This document shows, piece after piece, positions 52,564 to 61,025 of a DNA stretch of 64,000 nt. Both the position numbers and the translations under genes were made by a program. Origin of the DNA: Bacillota bacterium (GTDB lineage: Bacteria; Bacillota; Bacilli; Bacillales_A; Planococcaceae); NCBI GenBank assembly GCA_023405135.1, contig JAEXYZ010000096.1, positions 28,465 to 92,464 on the forward strand. The letters run 5' to 3'. The notes beneath the pieces are model-generated. The model saw only the letters and a list, made by a program, of their open reading frames with translations. It did no database searches and was not told the DNA's origin. The first letter of the stretch is position 1, and the number at the start of each line of letters is the position of its first letter.

Positions 52564-53436
52564 ATGCCTGAATTACCAGAAGTAGAAGGTGTCGTTCGGG
52601 CGTTAGTGCCTGCAGTAGAAGGAAAGAGTATTGACAAAGTAGAGCTGTCTAAAACGATTTACGCTTCGTGGTCAGAAGGAAAGCAAGCCATTGTGAAAAA
52701 TATAGAACCAAATCTTTTTGAAGAAGTTATGCGGGGCATGACAATTGGGAAAGTGAAACGTCGAGCTAAATATATTTATTTTCAACTTGAAAAGGACGGA
52801 GAACATTTTCTTTTTGTAAACCATTTAGGTATGACGGGTGCTTGGTTTGTCGTTCATCAATTAAATGATATTACTGAAGGTAAATTTCGAAAACATGTTC
52901 ATGCAATTTTCTATTTAACTTCAGGAGAGCTTCTTGTTTATGCAGACATTCGTCGCTTTGGAGAAATGCGATTTATTTCGAATGAAGAGGAGCATCCTCC
53001 ATTATTACTCATGGCACCTGAACCGTTTGAAGATGAAGCTTGTCAATACTTTTTGGATAAATGTGACTTGCCGAAATACCGTAATAAAGCAATTAAAGAA
53101 GTCATTATGGACGGACAAGTTATTTCTGGCTGCGGTAATATTTACGCAACGGAATCTTTATTTAAAATGGGGATTCATCCAGCACGAAAAGTTAGTCGTA
53201 TTAGTGAAAAACGTAAAATAGAATTGTTTGAAGTAATTCGCAATATTTTACAGGAAAGTATTGAGAGAGGTGGCTCTACTATTTCTGATTATCGTAATAT
53301 TAACGGTGAAGCAGGTGGGATGCAGGATCGTTTGAAAATGTACGGAAAAAAAAGCTGCCCACAATGCGGTACCTTTACTAAATCGCTTGTCATTGGTGGA
53401 AGGACTTCTGTTTATTGCCCACAATGTCAACATTAA
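52564..53436 (+). CDS. mutM: Formamidopyrimidine-DNA glycosylase
   Basis: MutM (Fpg) removes 8-oxoguanine and ring-opened purines and nicks the abasic site. The 290-residue protein begins MPELPEVEG, with Pro2 and Glu3 as catalytic residues, has the H2TH region (DGQVISGCGNIYATESLF, where the Asn contacts DNA) and ends in the zinc finger CPQCGTFTKSLVIGGRTSVYCPQCQ, seen as two CPQC pairs. Start ATG is fixed by Pro2. It is between polA and coaE, the conserved repair operon. Confidence 0.97.
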   Translation: MPELPEVEGVVRALVPAVEGKSIDKVELSKTIYASWSEGKQAIVKNIEPNLFEEVMRGMTIGKVKRRAKYIYFQLEKDGEHFLFVNHLGMTGAWFVVHQLNDITEGKFRKHVHAIFYLTSGELLVYADIRRFGEMRFISNEEEHPPLLLMAPEPFEDEACQYFLDKCDLPKYRNKAIKEVIMDGQVISGCGNIYATESLFKMGIHPARKVSRISEKRKIELFEVIRNILQESIERGGSTISDYRNINGEAGGMQDRLKMYGKKSCPQCGTFTKSLVIGGRTSVYCPQCQH

Positions 53437-53453
53437 AAGGGTGTGTATGAAAA

Positions 53454-54047
53454 GTGATTATCGGATTAACAGGAAGCATTGCAAGTGGAAAAAGTACCGT
53501 TGCAAATATGTTAAAAGCATACGGACTTCCAATAGTAGATGCTGATTTAATTGCTCGACTAGTTGTTGAGCCCAGAACACCTACTTTACAAAAAATTGTC
53601 GAAGTTTTTGGAGAAGAAATTTTAAACGAAGACGGTTCAATGAATCGCCAAAAAGTAGGAGCTTCAATTTTTAATGATGAAGAAAAACGAAAAGCTTTAA
53701 ATGGAATTATTCATCCAGCCATTCGGCAAGAAATGCTTAGACAGAAAGATGAACATCTTGCAAATGGAGCAAAAAATGTCGTTATGGATATTCCATTATT
53801 ATTTGAAAGTAAATTACAACATTTTGTTGAAAAAATTTTAGTTGTGTCAGTATCAGAAGAAACTCAATTAAAACGGTTAATGGAGCGCAATCAATTAACC
53901 GAAAAAGAAGCTAAAGCAAGAATTAGCTCACAATTACCACTATCATTAAAAGAGCAAGGTGCCGATGCTGTAATTTATAATAATGGCACAATTGAAGAAA
54001 CGAAAGAACAATTAAAAAAAATATTACAACAGTGGAAAATCATTTGA
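53454..54047 (+). CDS. coaE: Dephospho-CoA kinase
   Basis: CoaE adds the 3'-phosphate to dephospho-CoA, the last step of CoA synthesis. The 197-residue P-loop kinase starts IIGLTGSIASGKSTVANML, then has DADLIARLVVEP (substrate Asp), HPAIRQEML and DIPLLFESKL, and ends in the LID/helical region with RLMERNQLTEKEAKARI. The GTG start lies behind AAAGGGTGTG, 17 bases after mutM. The ytaF gene found between mutM and coaE in B. subtilis is absent. Confidence 0.96.
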   Translation: MIIGLTGSIASGKSTVANMLKAYGLPIVDADLIARLVVEPRTPTLQKIVEVFGEEILNEDGSMNRQKVGASIFNDEEKRKALNGIIHPAIRQEMLRQKDEHLANGAKNVVMDIPLLFESKLQHFVEKILVVSVSEETQLKRLMERNQLTEKEAKARISSQLPLSLKEQGADAVIYNNGTIEETKEQLKKILQQWKII

Positions 54048-54060
54048 ATAATGAAAACCT

Positions 54061-54097
54061 ACACCTTTACAAATAATATTTGTAGAGGTGTTTTTCT
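54061..54097 (+). terminator. Terminator of polA-mutM-coaE
   Basis: ACACCTTTACAAAT pairs with ATTTGTAGAGGTGT (one wobble), followed by TTTTC. Confidence 0.85.
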
Positions 54098-54258
54098 TTT
54101 TGAAATTCATACTTATTTTCAACCGCGATTGTTTGTTGATGGAGCTACCATCTATGCCCTTTTTGCTCTTGTAGTTCATATGGCTAATTGTTTTTGATCG
54201 AAAAACAACATTTTATTTTTCAGAAAATAAGAACTTTAATATTCTAAAAAAGATTGTG

Positions 54259-54286
54259 TTCACCTTTTTAATAAATGTGCTATACT
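54259..54286 (+). promoter_or_regulatory. Promoter of gapB
   Basis: TATACT at 54281-54286 has an extended TGC ahead of it; TTCACC at 54259-54264 lies 16 bases upstream as a -35 element. The start would be near 54293, 50 bases ahead of the gene. I could not identify CcpN sites with confidence. Confidence 0.5.
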
Positions 54287-54342
54287 ATTTTGGAGAATAG
54301 ATAACATAATTAAACTCTAAAATTCAGGAGGCTTTATAAATA

Positions 54343-55362
54343 ATGACAGTTTCTATAGCTATTAACGGTTTTGGCCGAATTGGACGTATGGTTTTCCGCC
54401 AAGCGATTTTTCAAAATGACTTAAAGATAGTTGCAATTAACGCTAGCTACCCAGCAGAAACGTTAGCACATTTAATAAAGTATGACACAAATCACGGAAA
54501 ATTTGATGGTACTGTAGATATTGCGGAGAACGCTTTAATCGTCAATGGTAAACGTGTTGAATTAATTAGTGAACGTGACCCTTTAAAATTACCTTGGAAG
54601 CAAATGGGCGTAGATATTGTAATTGAAGCAACTGGTAAATTTAACGAACGCGATAAAGCTGCTATGCATTTAGCAGCAGGTGCGAAAAAAGTTATTTTAA
54701 CAGCTCCAGGTAAAAATGAAGATATTACAATCGTAATGGGTGTTAATGATGAGTTACTAGATATTTCTAAACATGATGTTATTTCAAATGCATCTTGTAC
54801 AACAAACTGTCTAGCTCCTGTTGCAAAAGTTTTAAATGATAAATTTGGTATTGAAAATGGCTTAATGACTACAGTACATGCTTATACAAATGACCAAAAA
54901 AATATTGATAATCCACATAAAGATTTACGTCGTGCTCGTGCATGTGCGGAAAGTATTATTCCAACATCAACAGGTGCTGCAAAAGCTTTATCTTTAGTAT
55001 TACCTGAATTAAAAGGTAAGTTGCACGGTATGGCATTACGTGTACCAACACCGAACGTTTCATTAGTAGACCTTGTTGTTGATTTACAAAAAGATGTTAC
55101 AATTGAAGAAGTTAATGCAGCATTTAAAGAAGCTGCAGCGGGTCCGATGAAAGGTATTTTAAACTTTACTATGGAGCCACTCGTTTCAACAGACTATAAC
55201 ACAACAACTTATTCTTCAACTGTTGATGGTCCATTAACAATGGTAATGGGCTCAAGAAAAGTAAAAGTTTTAGCTTGGTATGATAATGAATGGGGTTATT
55301 CTGCACGCGTTGTAGACTTAACAAAAAAAGTTGCGAAAGCTTTAGCAGCAGTTTTAGCTTAA
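54343..55362 (+). CDS. gapB: Glyceraldehyde-3-phosphate dehydrogenase, gluconeogenic GapB type
   Basis: This 339-residue enzyme interconverts glyceraldehyde 3-phosphate and 1,3-bisphosphoglycerate. It has the Rossmann start INGFGRIGRMVFRQA, catalytic Cys152 in SNASCTTNCLAPV and His in TTVHAYTNDQK. At the cofactor-selecting loop it reads INASYPAETLAHLIKYD, with Ala where NAD-specific glycolytic enzymes have Asp (IND), favouring NADP and a gluconeogenic role, as in B. subtilis GapB. The position between coaE and nrdR is that of gapB. The speD gene that follows gapB in B. subtilis is absent. Start ATG with AGGAGGC. Confidence 0.93.
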   Translation: MTVSIAINGFGRIGRMVFRQAIFQNDLKIVAINASYPAETLAHLIKYDTNHGKFDGTVDIAENALIVNGKRVELISERDPLKLPWKQMGVDIVIEATGKFNERDKAAMHLAAGAKKVILTAPGKNEDITIVMGVNDELLDISKHDVISNASCTTNCLAPVAKVLNDKFGIENGLMTTVHAYTNDQKNIDNPHKDLRRARACAESIIPTSTGAAKALSLVLPELKGKLHGMALRVPTPNVSLVDLVVDLQKDVTIEEVNAAFKEAAAGPMKGILNFTMEPLVSTDYNTTTYSSTVDGPLTMVMGSRKVKVLAWYDNEWGYSARVVDLTKKVAKALAAVLA

Positions 55363-55377
55363 AACTTAATTAAATTT

Positions 55378-55411
55378 AGGTAGGAGTTTATTGGGCTCCT
55401 GCCTTTTTTAT
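55378..55411 (+). terminator. First terminator after gapB
   Basis: AGGTAGGAG pairs with CTCCTGCCT (wobble), followed by TTTTTTAT. Confidence 0.75.
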
Positions 55412-55428
55412 GTAATAAAGTTGATAAC

Positions 55429-55471
55429 AATCTGCTCACTATTATTTTAAGTAATGAGCAGATTTTTTTAG
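55429..55471 (+). terminator. Second terminator after gapB
   Basis: AATCTGCTCA pairs perfectly with TGAGCAGATT, followed by TTTTTA. Two consecutive terminators isolate gapB from nrdR. Confidence 0.75.
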
Positions 55472-55480
55472 TAAGTACTA

Positions 55481-55558
55481 GTTGATTGAAGTGGAAGGAG
55501 GCGAGTATAGCTGCTCCTACGGTTACTCGTCCCAAATACAGTTGGAACGGAAATCAAC
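55481..55558. repeat. Interspersed Bacillales palindromic repeat, type 2, internally deleted
   Basis: Ends GTTGATT and AATCAAC are inverted repeats, with GAAGTGGAAGG at the left and GGAACGGAAATCAAC at the right. These terminal words are those of a common Bacillus/Lysinibacillus intergenic element, but the middle is shortened to under 80 bases. Confidence 0.55.
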
Positions 55559-55674
55559 AATTCAGAAAAAATACTGTTCAGTTGTATTTTTCTAATTTCA
55601 TTATTTAACAAGTTGTATTAAAATTTAGTTTTGCATAAACAAAAAAAGTGCTGTTTTTCTAGTTGAACTAGTTT

Positions 55675-55683
55675 TGTTATAAT
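55675..55683 (+). promoter_or_regulatory. Extended -10 promoter of nrdR
   Basis: TGTTATAAT is a perfect -10 hexamer (TATAAT, 55678-55683) with the TGn extension; no good -35 box was seen. It lies 38 bases ahead of nrdR. Confidence 0.4.
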
Positions 55684-55721
55684 AAGAGTACTAAATCGAG
55701 TGAATCAGGAGAAATATTTTT

Positions 55722-56192
55722 ATGAGATGTCCAACTTGTCAATATAATGGTACACGTGTCGTAGATTCTAGACCTGTTGATGATAATAAGGAAATACGAA
55801 GAAGACGTGAATGTGAATCATGCGGCTTTCGTTTTACAACGTTTGAAAAAATAGAGGAAACACCTTTAATTGTCGTGAAAAAAGATGGTTCAAGGGAAGA
55901 GTTTAGTCGAGAAAAAGTGTTACGTGGTTTAATACGAGCATGTGAAAAACGACCAGTAGCATTAGAAACATTAGAAGGAATTGTTTTATCAATAGAAAAG
56001 AATTTGAGAAGAATCGGGAATCCAGAAGTACGCTCCGAGGATGTTGGAGAAATGGTAATGGATTTACTTGCTAAAGAAGATGAAGTTGCTTATGTACGAT
56101 TTGCCTCTGTTTATCGACAATTTAAAGATATTAATGTGTTTATTTCCGAACTAAAAGATTTGCTACATCGTCAAACGGATATTAAAAAATAA
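55722..56192 (+). CDS. nrdR: Transcriptional regulator NrdR
   Basis: NrdR represses ribonucleotide reductase genes in response to ATP/dATP. The 156-residue protein has the N-terminal zinc ribbon (Cys3, Cys6, Cys31, Cys34) with the DNA-binding arginines RRRREC, and an ATP-cone domain (about 49-139, VVKKDGSREEFSREKVLRG). Length is typical. It is followed after 18 bases by dnaB and dnaI, the conserved primosome cluster. Start ATG behind AGGAGAAA. Confidence 0.97.
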   Translation: MRCPTCQYNGTRVVDSRPVDDNKEIRRRRECESCGFRFTTFEKIEETPLIVVKKDGSREEFSREKVLRGLIRACEKRPVALETLEGIVLSIEKNLRRIGNPEVRSEDVGEMVMDLLAKEDEVAYVRFASVYRQFKDINVFISELKDLLHRQTDIKK

Positions 56193-56210
56193 ACAGATGG
56201 AGGGATGAAA

Positions 56211-57590
56211 ATGGTTCATTTGTATAAGGAAATACAGCCAGCGGATCATTTTGAAATTAGTCTCCCTCACTTCCTTTCAACGAATGAACGTCAGCTATTA
56301 ACGTTATTTTATCAACCATTAACTGGAGCAGAACCAATTAGTCTCTATTTAACATTATGGGCAGAGGGGGAAGATTTACAATCGTCACCAATGACCCATT
56401 ATCATTTAATGAATGTATTAGATGTTCCAATTGGAAAAGTGTTTGAAGCACGTATAGCGCTTGAAGCAATCGGTCTACTTCGAACTTGGCGAAAGGATGA
56501 AGGGGAGAATCGCCATTTTATTTATGAATTAAATCGACCGCTTGATGCGCATACATTTTTCCAAGATCCATTATTATCTATGTTTTTATTTTCGAAAATT
56601 GGCGAACAAGCTTATCGAAAATTGCGAAAGCGCTTTGTAAAACCAATTAATAAAGATGCTTATCAAGAAGTTTCAAGATCCTTTATTGATGTTTATAAAC
56701 CTGTTCATACAAATGTACCAAAAGATTTTTTTCATACAGATGTTAAAAGTTCGAAAAAGGATTATCCATTTTATTATGAACAATTTGATTTTAATTTGTT
56801 AATGTCAGGGTTATCAGAGCAACTAGTTCCTTCAAGTAGTATTACCCTTGAAGTAAAAGAGGTCATTGCAAAACTTGCATTCCTCTATCAACTATCACCG
56901 CTAGATATGCAAAAGGTGGTTATTTTAGCTTTAGATGATAATGTTCATATTTCAAAGGAACGGTTAAAAAAAGCTGCTGCTGATTATTATAAGCTGACTG
57001 TTTCGAAGGATGCACCGAAGTTACAAAAAGCTTTTACACAAAGTGAAACACCGGTAAGTCATGAAAAGTCATCTAAAGAACAAGAACTTCAGCATTATTT
57101 AGAAACGACACCACCCATTCAAGTTTTACGAGATATTAATAATGGGAAGGAACCTTTACCATCATCCGTAAAAATTGCGGAGGATTTAATTGTAAAACAT
57201 GGTATGCCTGTCGGTGTAGTTAATGTGTTGCTTGAATATGTTATGCTTACAACGGATATGAAGCTTCCACAAAAGTATGTTGAAAGAATTGCAGATCATT
57301 GGATGCGTAAAAATTTAAAAACAGCAAAAGAAGCAATGGAATTAGCTCGTACTGAACGCGATCAATATACTAAATGGAAAAATGAAAACGAACAAAAATC
57401 TTCAACTACTAGTTCAAAAACTGGTGGTTATAGAAAACAAACAAAAGCTAGTAAAGAAATTATTCCTGAATGGTTTTATAAACGGAATGAACAAAAAAGT
57501 GACAATACACAATCAAATGAGACTCAATCTATTGATTTTGAACAAGAGCGTCTGAAAATATTAAAAAAACTTGGTGTACAAGACGGGTAG
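56211..57590 (+). CDS. dnaB: Replication initiation and membrane attachment protein DnaB
   Basis: In Bacillus DnaB works with DnaD and DnaI to load the replicative helicase (DnaC) at oriC and at restarted forks, and tethers the origin to the membrane. The 459-residue chain has an N-terminal winged-helix tetramerisation domain (about 1-120), a middle part and a DnaB/DnaD C-terminal DDBH2-type domain (about 305-390) with a charged, disordered tail. ATG 56211 is seven bases after GGAGG; the ATG at 56205 would abut the site. It is upstream of dnaI by ten bases. Confidence 0.93.
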   Translation: MVHLYKEIQPADHFEISLPHFLSTNERQLLTLFYQPLTGAEPISLYLTLWAEGEDLQSSPMTHYHLMNVLDVPIGKVFEARIALEAIGLLRTWRKDEGENRHFIYELNRPLDAHTFFQDPLLSMFLFSKIGEQAYRKLRKRFVKPINKDAYQEVSRSFIDVYKPVHTNVPKDFFHTDVKSSKKDYPFYYEQFDFNLLMSGLSEQLVPSSSITLEVKEVIAKLAFLYQLSPLDMQKVVILALDDNVHISKERLKKAAADYYKLTVSKDAPKLQKAFTQSETPVSHEKSSKEQELQHYLETTPPIQVLRDINNGKEPLPSSVKIAEDLIVKHGMPVGVVNVLLEYVMLTTDMKLPQKYVERIADHWMRKNLKTAKEAMELARTERDQYTKWKNENEQKSSTTSSKTGGYRKQTKASKEIIPEWFYKRNEQKSDNTQSNETQSIDFEQERLKILKKLGVQDG

Positions 57591-57600
57591 GTGACCTAAA

Positions 57601-58539
57601 ATCGAACCGATTAACAATTCATTAAAAAGAACAATTAAAATACCATCATTTCAAGAACGATATAATGCGATGCGTCAAGAAATATTAGAAAATCGTGCAG
57701 TGCAAAGGTTTTTAGCAGAGAACGATCAACTTGTAAATTTAGAAATGGTAGAGCGAAGTTTACCAAAGCTACATGAATATATTAGTCAATCGGCGGATTG
57801 CTGTAATTGTGGAAATACAGATCAATGCACGAACTACTTAAAAGGATTTATTCCAAAATTGTATATTACGCAAGGTACAATTGATGTTCAATACGAAAGA
57901 TGCCAGCAAAAAATCATAGAGGATGAGCGACGAGATATTGAGTCGATGATATCCAGTATGCATATGCCAAAGGATGTTTTAAGAGCAACGATAAAAGATT
58001 TGCAAATTGATGATTCCTCACGGGTGAATATTGCGAATAAAGCTGCTGATTTTATTGCACAATATAAAAGTACAGGTGAGCTTCCGACAAAAGGATTTTA
58101 TCTTTATGGGAAATTTGGAGTGGGTAAATCCTTTGTACTTGGTGCAATTGCAAACGAATTAGCTAGTTTAAAAGTTCAAACTGTTGTTGTTTTTGTTCCT
58201 GAATTTTTACGAGAAATGAAAAATTCAATTTCTGATCAGTCATTAAATGAAAAAATTGATTATGTAAAACGTGCACCAGTTTTAATGCTTGATGATATTG
58301 GAGCGGAAACTTTATCTAGCTGGACGCGAGATGAAATATTAGGAACGATATTACATTACCGAATGAGTGAACAGCTTCCAACATTTATTACTTCAAACTT
58401 CGACTATGATGGCTTAGAACATCATTTAGCACAAAGCTCGCGCGGAGATGTAGAAAAGGTAAAAGCTGCACGAATTATGGAACGAGTAAAGGCAGTAACG
58501 ACTCCAATTAAAATGGAAGGAAAGAATCGCCGACATTAA
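57601..58539 (+). CDS. dnaI: Primosomal protein DnaI, helicase loader, with an ATC start codon
   Basis: DnaI is the AAA+ loader that places the replicative helicase on DNA. From codon 57601 the product is 312 residues against 311 in B. subtilis, beginning (M)EPINNSLKRTI, which aligns with MEPIGRSL. There is an N-terminal zinc region (CCNCGNTDQC), Walker A GKFGVGKS and Walker B LMLDDIGAE, plus sensor TSNFDYDG. The first ordinary start (ATG 57670) would delete 23 conserved residues and has no ribosome site, whereas AGGTGA at 57589-57594 stands six bases before the ATC. A stop at 57592 in this frame excludes earlier starts. Hence the ATC start is inferred. Confidence 0.85.
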   Translation: MEPINNSLKRTIKIPSFQERYNAMRQEILENRAVQRFLAENDQLVNLEMVERSLPKLHEYISQSADCCNCGNTDQCTNYLKGFIPKLYITQGTIDVQYERCQQKIIEDERRDIESMISSMHMPKDVLRATIKDLQIDDSSRVNIANKAADFIAQYKSTGELPTKGFYLYGKFGVGKSFVLGAIANELASLKVQTVVVFVPEFLREMKNSISDQSLNEKIDYVKRAPVLMLDDIGAETLSSWTRDEILGTILHYRMSEQLPTFITSNFDYDGLEHHLAQSSRGDVEKVKAARIMERVKAVTTPIKMEGKNRRH

Positions 58540-58565
58540 CTTTTAAAATTTATGTCGATATTCGG

Positions 58566-58594
58566 TTGCATTTCTTAACAATCGAGCGTATACT
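58566..58594 (+). promoter_or_regulatory. Sigma-A promoter of the thrS T-box transcript
   Basis: TTGCAT at 58566-58571 and TATACT at 58589-58594 are exactly 17 bases apart, just upstream of the T-box leader. Confidence 0.7.
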
Positions 58595-58619
58595 TTCATT
58601 GTAATTAATACAAATAATA

Positions 58620-58857
58620 AGCTATGAAGAGGACAACAAGTTTGTGAGCCGACTTGTAGAGAGGGGAGCCTTGGCTGGAAGCTTCCTAGTACGACACAAT
58701 CTTTACTACCTTAGAGCTTTAGCGGGGATAATCCGCTAACGTCAATCGGTACGTTAACCGACCTAGAGCTTCGTCTGATAATACGTTATCGGAAGGAAGA
58801 AGGGTGGAACCACGAGCATACGCGTCGTCCCTTTTATAGGGACGGCTTTTTTTATTT
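58620..58857 (+). promoter_or_regulatory. T-box riboswitch of thrS
   Basis: The leader has the conserved T-box GGGTGGAACCACG at 58802-58814, which pairs with the CCA end of uncharged tRNA, and a terminator stem GTCGTCCC/GGGACGGC followed by a T run at 58823-58857. Stem I contains the GAGAGG-type and AGTACGA words. A threonine codon (ACC, 58708-58710; ACT directly before it is the alternative) is the probable specifier. Uncharged tRNA-Thr should favour antitermination and thrS expression. Confidence 0.9.
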
Positions 58858-58996
58858 TCTCGAGGTTTTTATGTTAACGTTATTCAGGTTTGTGTAAGTT
58901 GTGTGCGTTTTTGGCGCATTTATGTGCGATTTTTTAAGTTTTAAGTGCGAATTTAAAAATTTTAACCTTTAAAAATAAATAGAAGGAGAAATTATC

Positions 58997-60928
58997 ATGT
59001 CAGAAGTAATTAAATTAACTTTCCCAGATGGCGCTGTAAAGGAATTTGCGCGCGGTACATCTACAGAAGAAGTAGCAGCATCAATTAGCCCAGGACTAAA
59101 AAAACAAGCTTTAGCAGGTAAAATTAATGGTACACTAATCGATTTAAAAACACCTATTGAAGAAGATGGTGCAATAGAAATTATTACACCTAAATCTGAG
59201 GAAGCTCTAGAAATTTTACGTCACTCAACAGCTCACTTAACAGCACAAGCAGTGAAACGTTTATTCCCAGGTGTGAAATTAGGGATTGGTCCAGTAATCG
59301 AAGGCGGCTTCTATTACGACATCGATTCACCAACACCAATTTCAGCTGAAGACCTTCCGAAAATTGAAAAGGAAATGAAAAAAATCATTTCTGAAAATAT
59401 CGAAATCGAACGTAAAAATGTAAGCCGTGATGAAGCGCAAAAAATTTACGAAGAAATCGGTGATGAATATAAATTAGAACTACTTGAAGCGATTCCAGCT
59501 GATGAGCAAGTGTCTATTTATTATCAAGGTGAATTTTTCGACCTTTGCCGTGGGATACATGTACCTTCAACAGGAAAATTAAAAGAGTTCAAACTGTTAT
59601 CTTTAGCTGGAGCTTACTGGCGCGGTAATTCCGATAACAAAATGCTTCAACGTATATACGGAACTGCCTTCTTCAACAAAGAAGATTTAAAACATCACCT
59701 TCAAATGCTTGAAGAAGCGAAAGAACGTGATCATCGTAAAATCGGGAAAGAATTAGAGCTATTTACTTTATCTCAAACTGTAGGTCAAGGTTTACCACTT
59801 TGGTTACCAAACGGTGCAACGATTCGTCGTATCATTGAACGTTATATCGTTGATAAAGAAGTTAAACTTGGTTACAAACATGTTTATACACCTGTATTAG
59901 GTTCTAAAAAATTATATGAAACTTCAGGTCACTGGGGTCATTATCAAGATGATATGTTCCCGCCAATGGAAATGGATAACGAAACATTAGTATTACGTCC
60001 AATGAACTGTCCGCATCATATGATGGTATACAAATCTTCAATGCATTCATATCGCCAACTACCTATTCGTATTGCAGAACTTGGTACAATGCATCGATAT
60101 GAAGCTTCAGGTGGATTATCAGGTTTACAACGTGTTCGAGGAATGACTTTAAACGATTCACACATTTTCGTTCGTCCGGACCAAATTAAAGAGGAATTCA
60201 AAAAAGTAGTTGAATTAATCTTAGACGTTTATAAAGATTTCAATTTAAATGATTATCGATTCCGTTTATCATATCGTGATCCTGCTGATACTGAAAAATA
60301 TTACGATGACGATGAAATGTGGGAAAAAGCGCAAAGTATGTTAAAAGAAGCGATGGATGATATGGGCTTAGAATATTACGAAGCTGAAGGTGAAGCAGCG
60401 TTCTATGGTCCAAAATTAGATGTTCAAGTAAAAACAGCGATTGGTAAGGATGAAACTTTATCCACTGTACAACTTGACTTCTTACAACCTGAACGTTTTG
60501 ACCTTACTTATATTGGTGAAGATGGAAAGCACCATCGTCCAGTCGTTATCCACCGTGGTGTAGTATCTACAATGGAACGTTTTGTTGCATTTTTAATCGA
60601 AGAGTACAAAGGTGCATTCCCAACATGGTTAGCACCGGTTCAAGTGCAAGTTATTCCTGTATCGAATGAAGTTCATTACGATTATGCACAAAAAGTAGTA
60701 GCAGAACTTCAAGCAGCAGGAATTCGTGTAGAGATGGATGATCGTGAAGAAAAACTTGGTTACAAAATCCGTGAAGCACAAATGCAAAAAATTCCTTACA
60801 TGCTTGTGCTAGGTGATAAAGAAGTAGAAGATTCAAGTGTCAACGTTCGTCGTTACGGATCAAAAGACTCTGAAACAGTTTCATTTGAAGATTTCTTAAA
60901 CAATATTAAAGCAGAAATAACAAAATAA
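58997..60928 (+). CDS. thrS: Threonine--tRNA ligase
   Basis: ThrS charges tRNA-Thr and edits misattached serine. The 643 residues comprise a TGS domain (1-62), the editing domain with HSTAHL and CRGIHVP (His/Cys zinc-like cluster, about 75-190), the class II catalytic domain with MNCPHHMMVYKS (catalytic zinc Cys/His), RYEASGGLSGLQRVRGMTLND and HRGVVSTMERFVAFLIEEY, and the anticodon-binding domain (about 545-643, VQVIPVSNEVHYDYA). Control by the T-box leader. Start ATG with AGAAGGAG. Confidence 0.98.
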   Translation: MSEVIKLTFPDGAVKEFARGTSTEEVAASISPGLKKQALAGKINGTLIDLKTPIEEDGAIEIITPKSEEALEILRHSTAHLTAQAVKRLFPGVKLGIGPVIEGGFYYDIDSPTPISAEDLPKIEKEMKKIISENIEIERKNVSRDEAQKIYEEIGDEYKLELLEAIPADEQVSIYYQGEFFDLCRGIHVPSTGKLKEFKLLSLAGAYWRGNSDNKMLQRIYGTAFFNKEDLKHHLQMLEEAKERDHRKIGKELELFTLSQTVGQGLPLWLPNGATIRRIIERYIVDKEVKLGYKHVYTPVLGSKKLYETSGHWGHYQDDMFPPMEMDNETLVLRPMNCPHHMMVYKSSMHSYRQLPIRIAELGTMHRYEASGGLSGLQRVRGMTLNDSHIFVRPDQIKEEFKKVVELILDVYKDFNLNDYRFRLSYRDPADTEKYYDDDEMWEKAQSMLKEAMDDMGLEYYEAEGEAAFYGPKLDVQVKTAIGKDETLSTVQLDFLQPERFDLTYIGEDGKHHRPVVIHRGVVSTMERFVAFLIEEYKGAFPTWLAPVQVQVIPVSNEVHYDYAQKVVAELQAAGIRVEMDDREEKLGYKIREAQMQKIPYMLVLGDKEVEDSSVNVRRYGSKDSETVSFEDFLNNIKAEITK

Positions 60929-60936
60929 TAATAAAT

Positions 60937-60967
60937 GACGCATCGGCAAAAAGTCGGTGCGTTTTTT
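60937..60967 (+). terminator. Terminator of thrS
   Basis: ACGCATCG pairs with CGGTGCGT (wobble), followed by TTTTTTAG. Confidence 0.8.
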
Positions 60968-61025
60968 AGAAGTATACTGACATTTACTTAATAAAAAGAT
61001 ATGATAGATGTAAGAGGTGAGAAAA

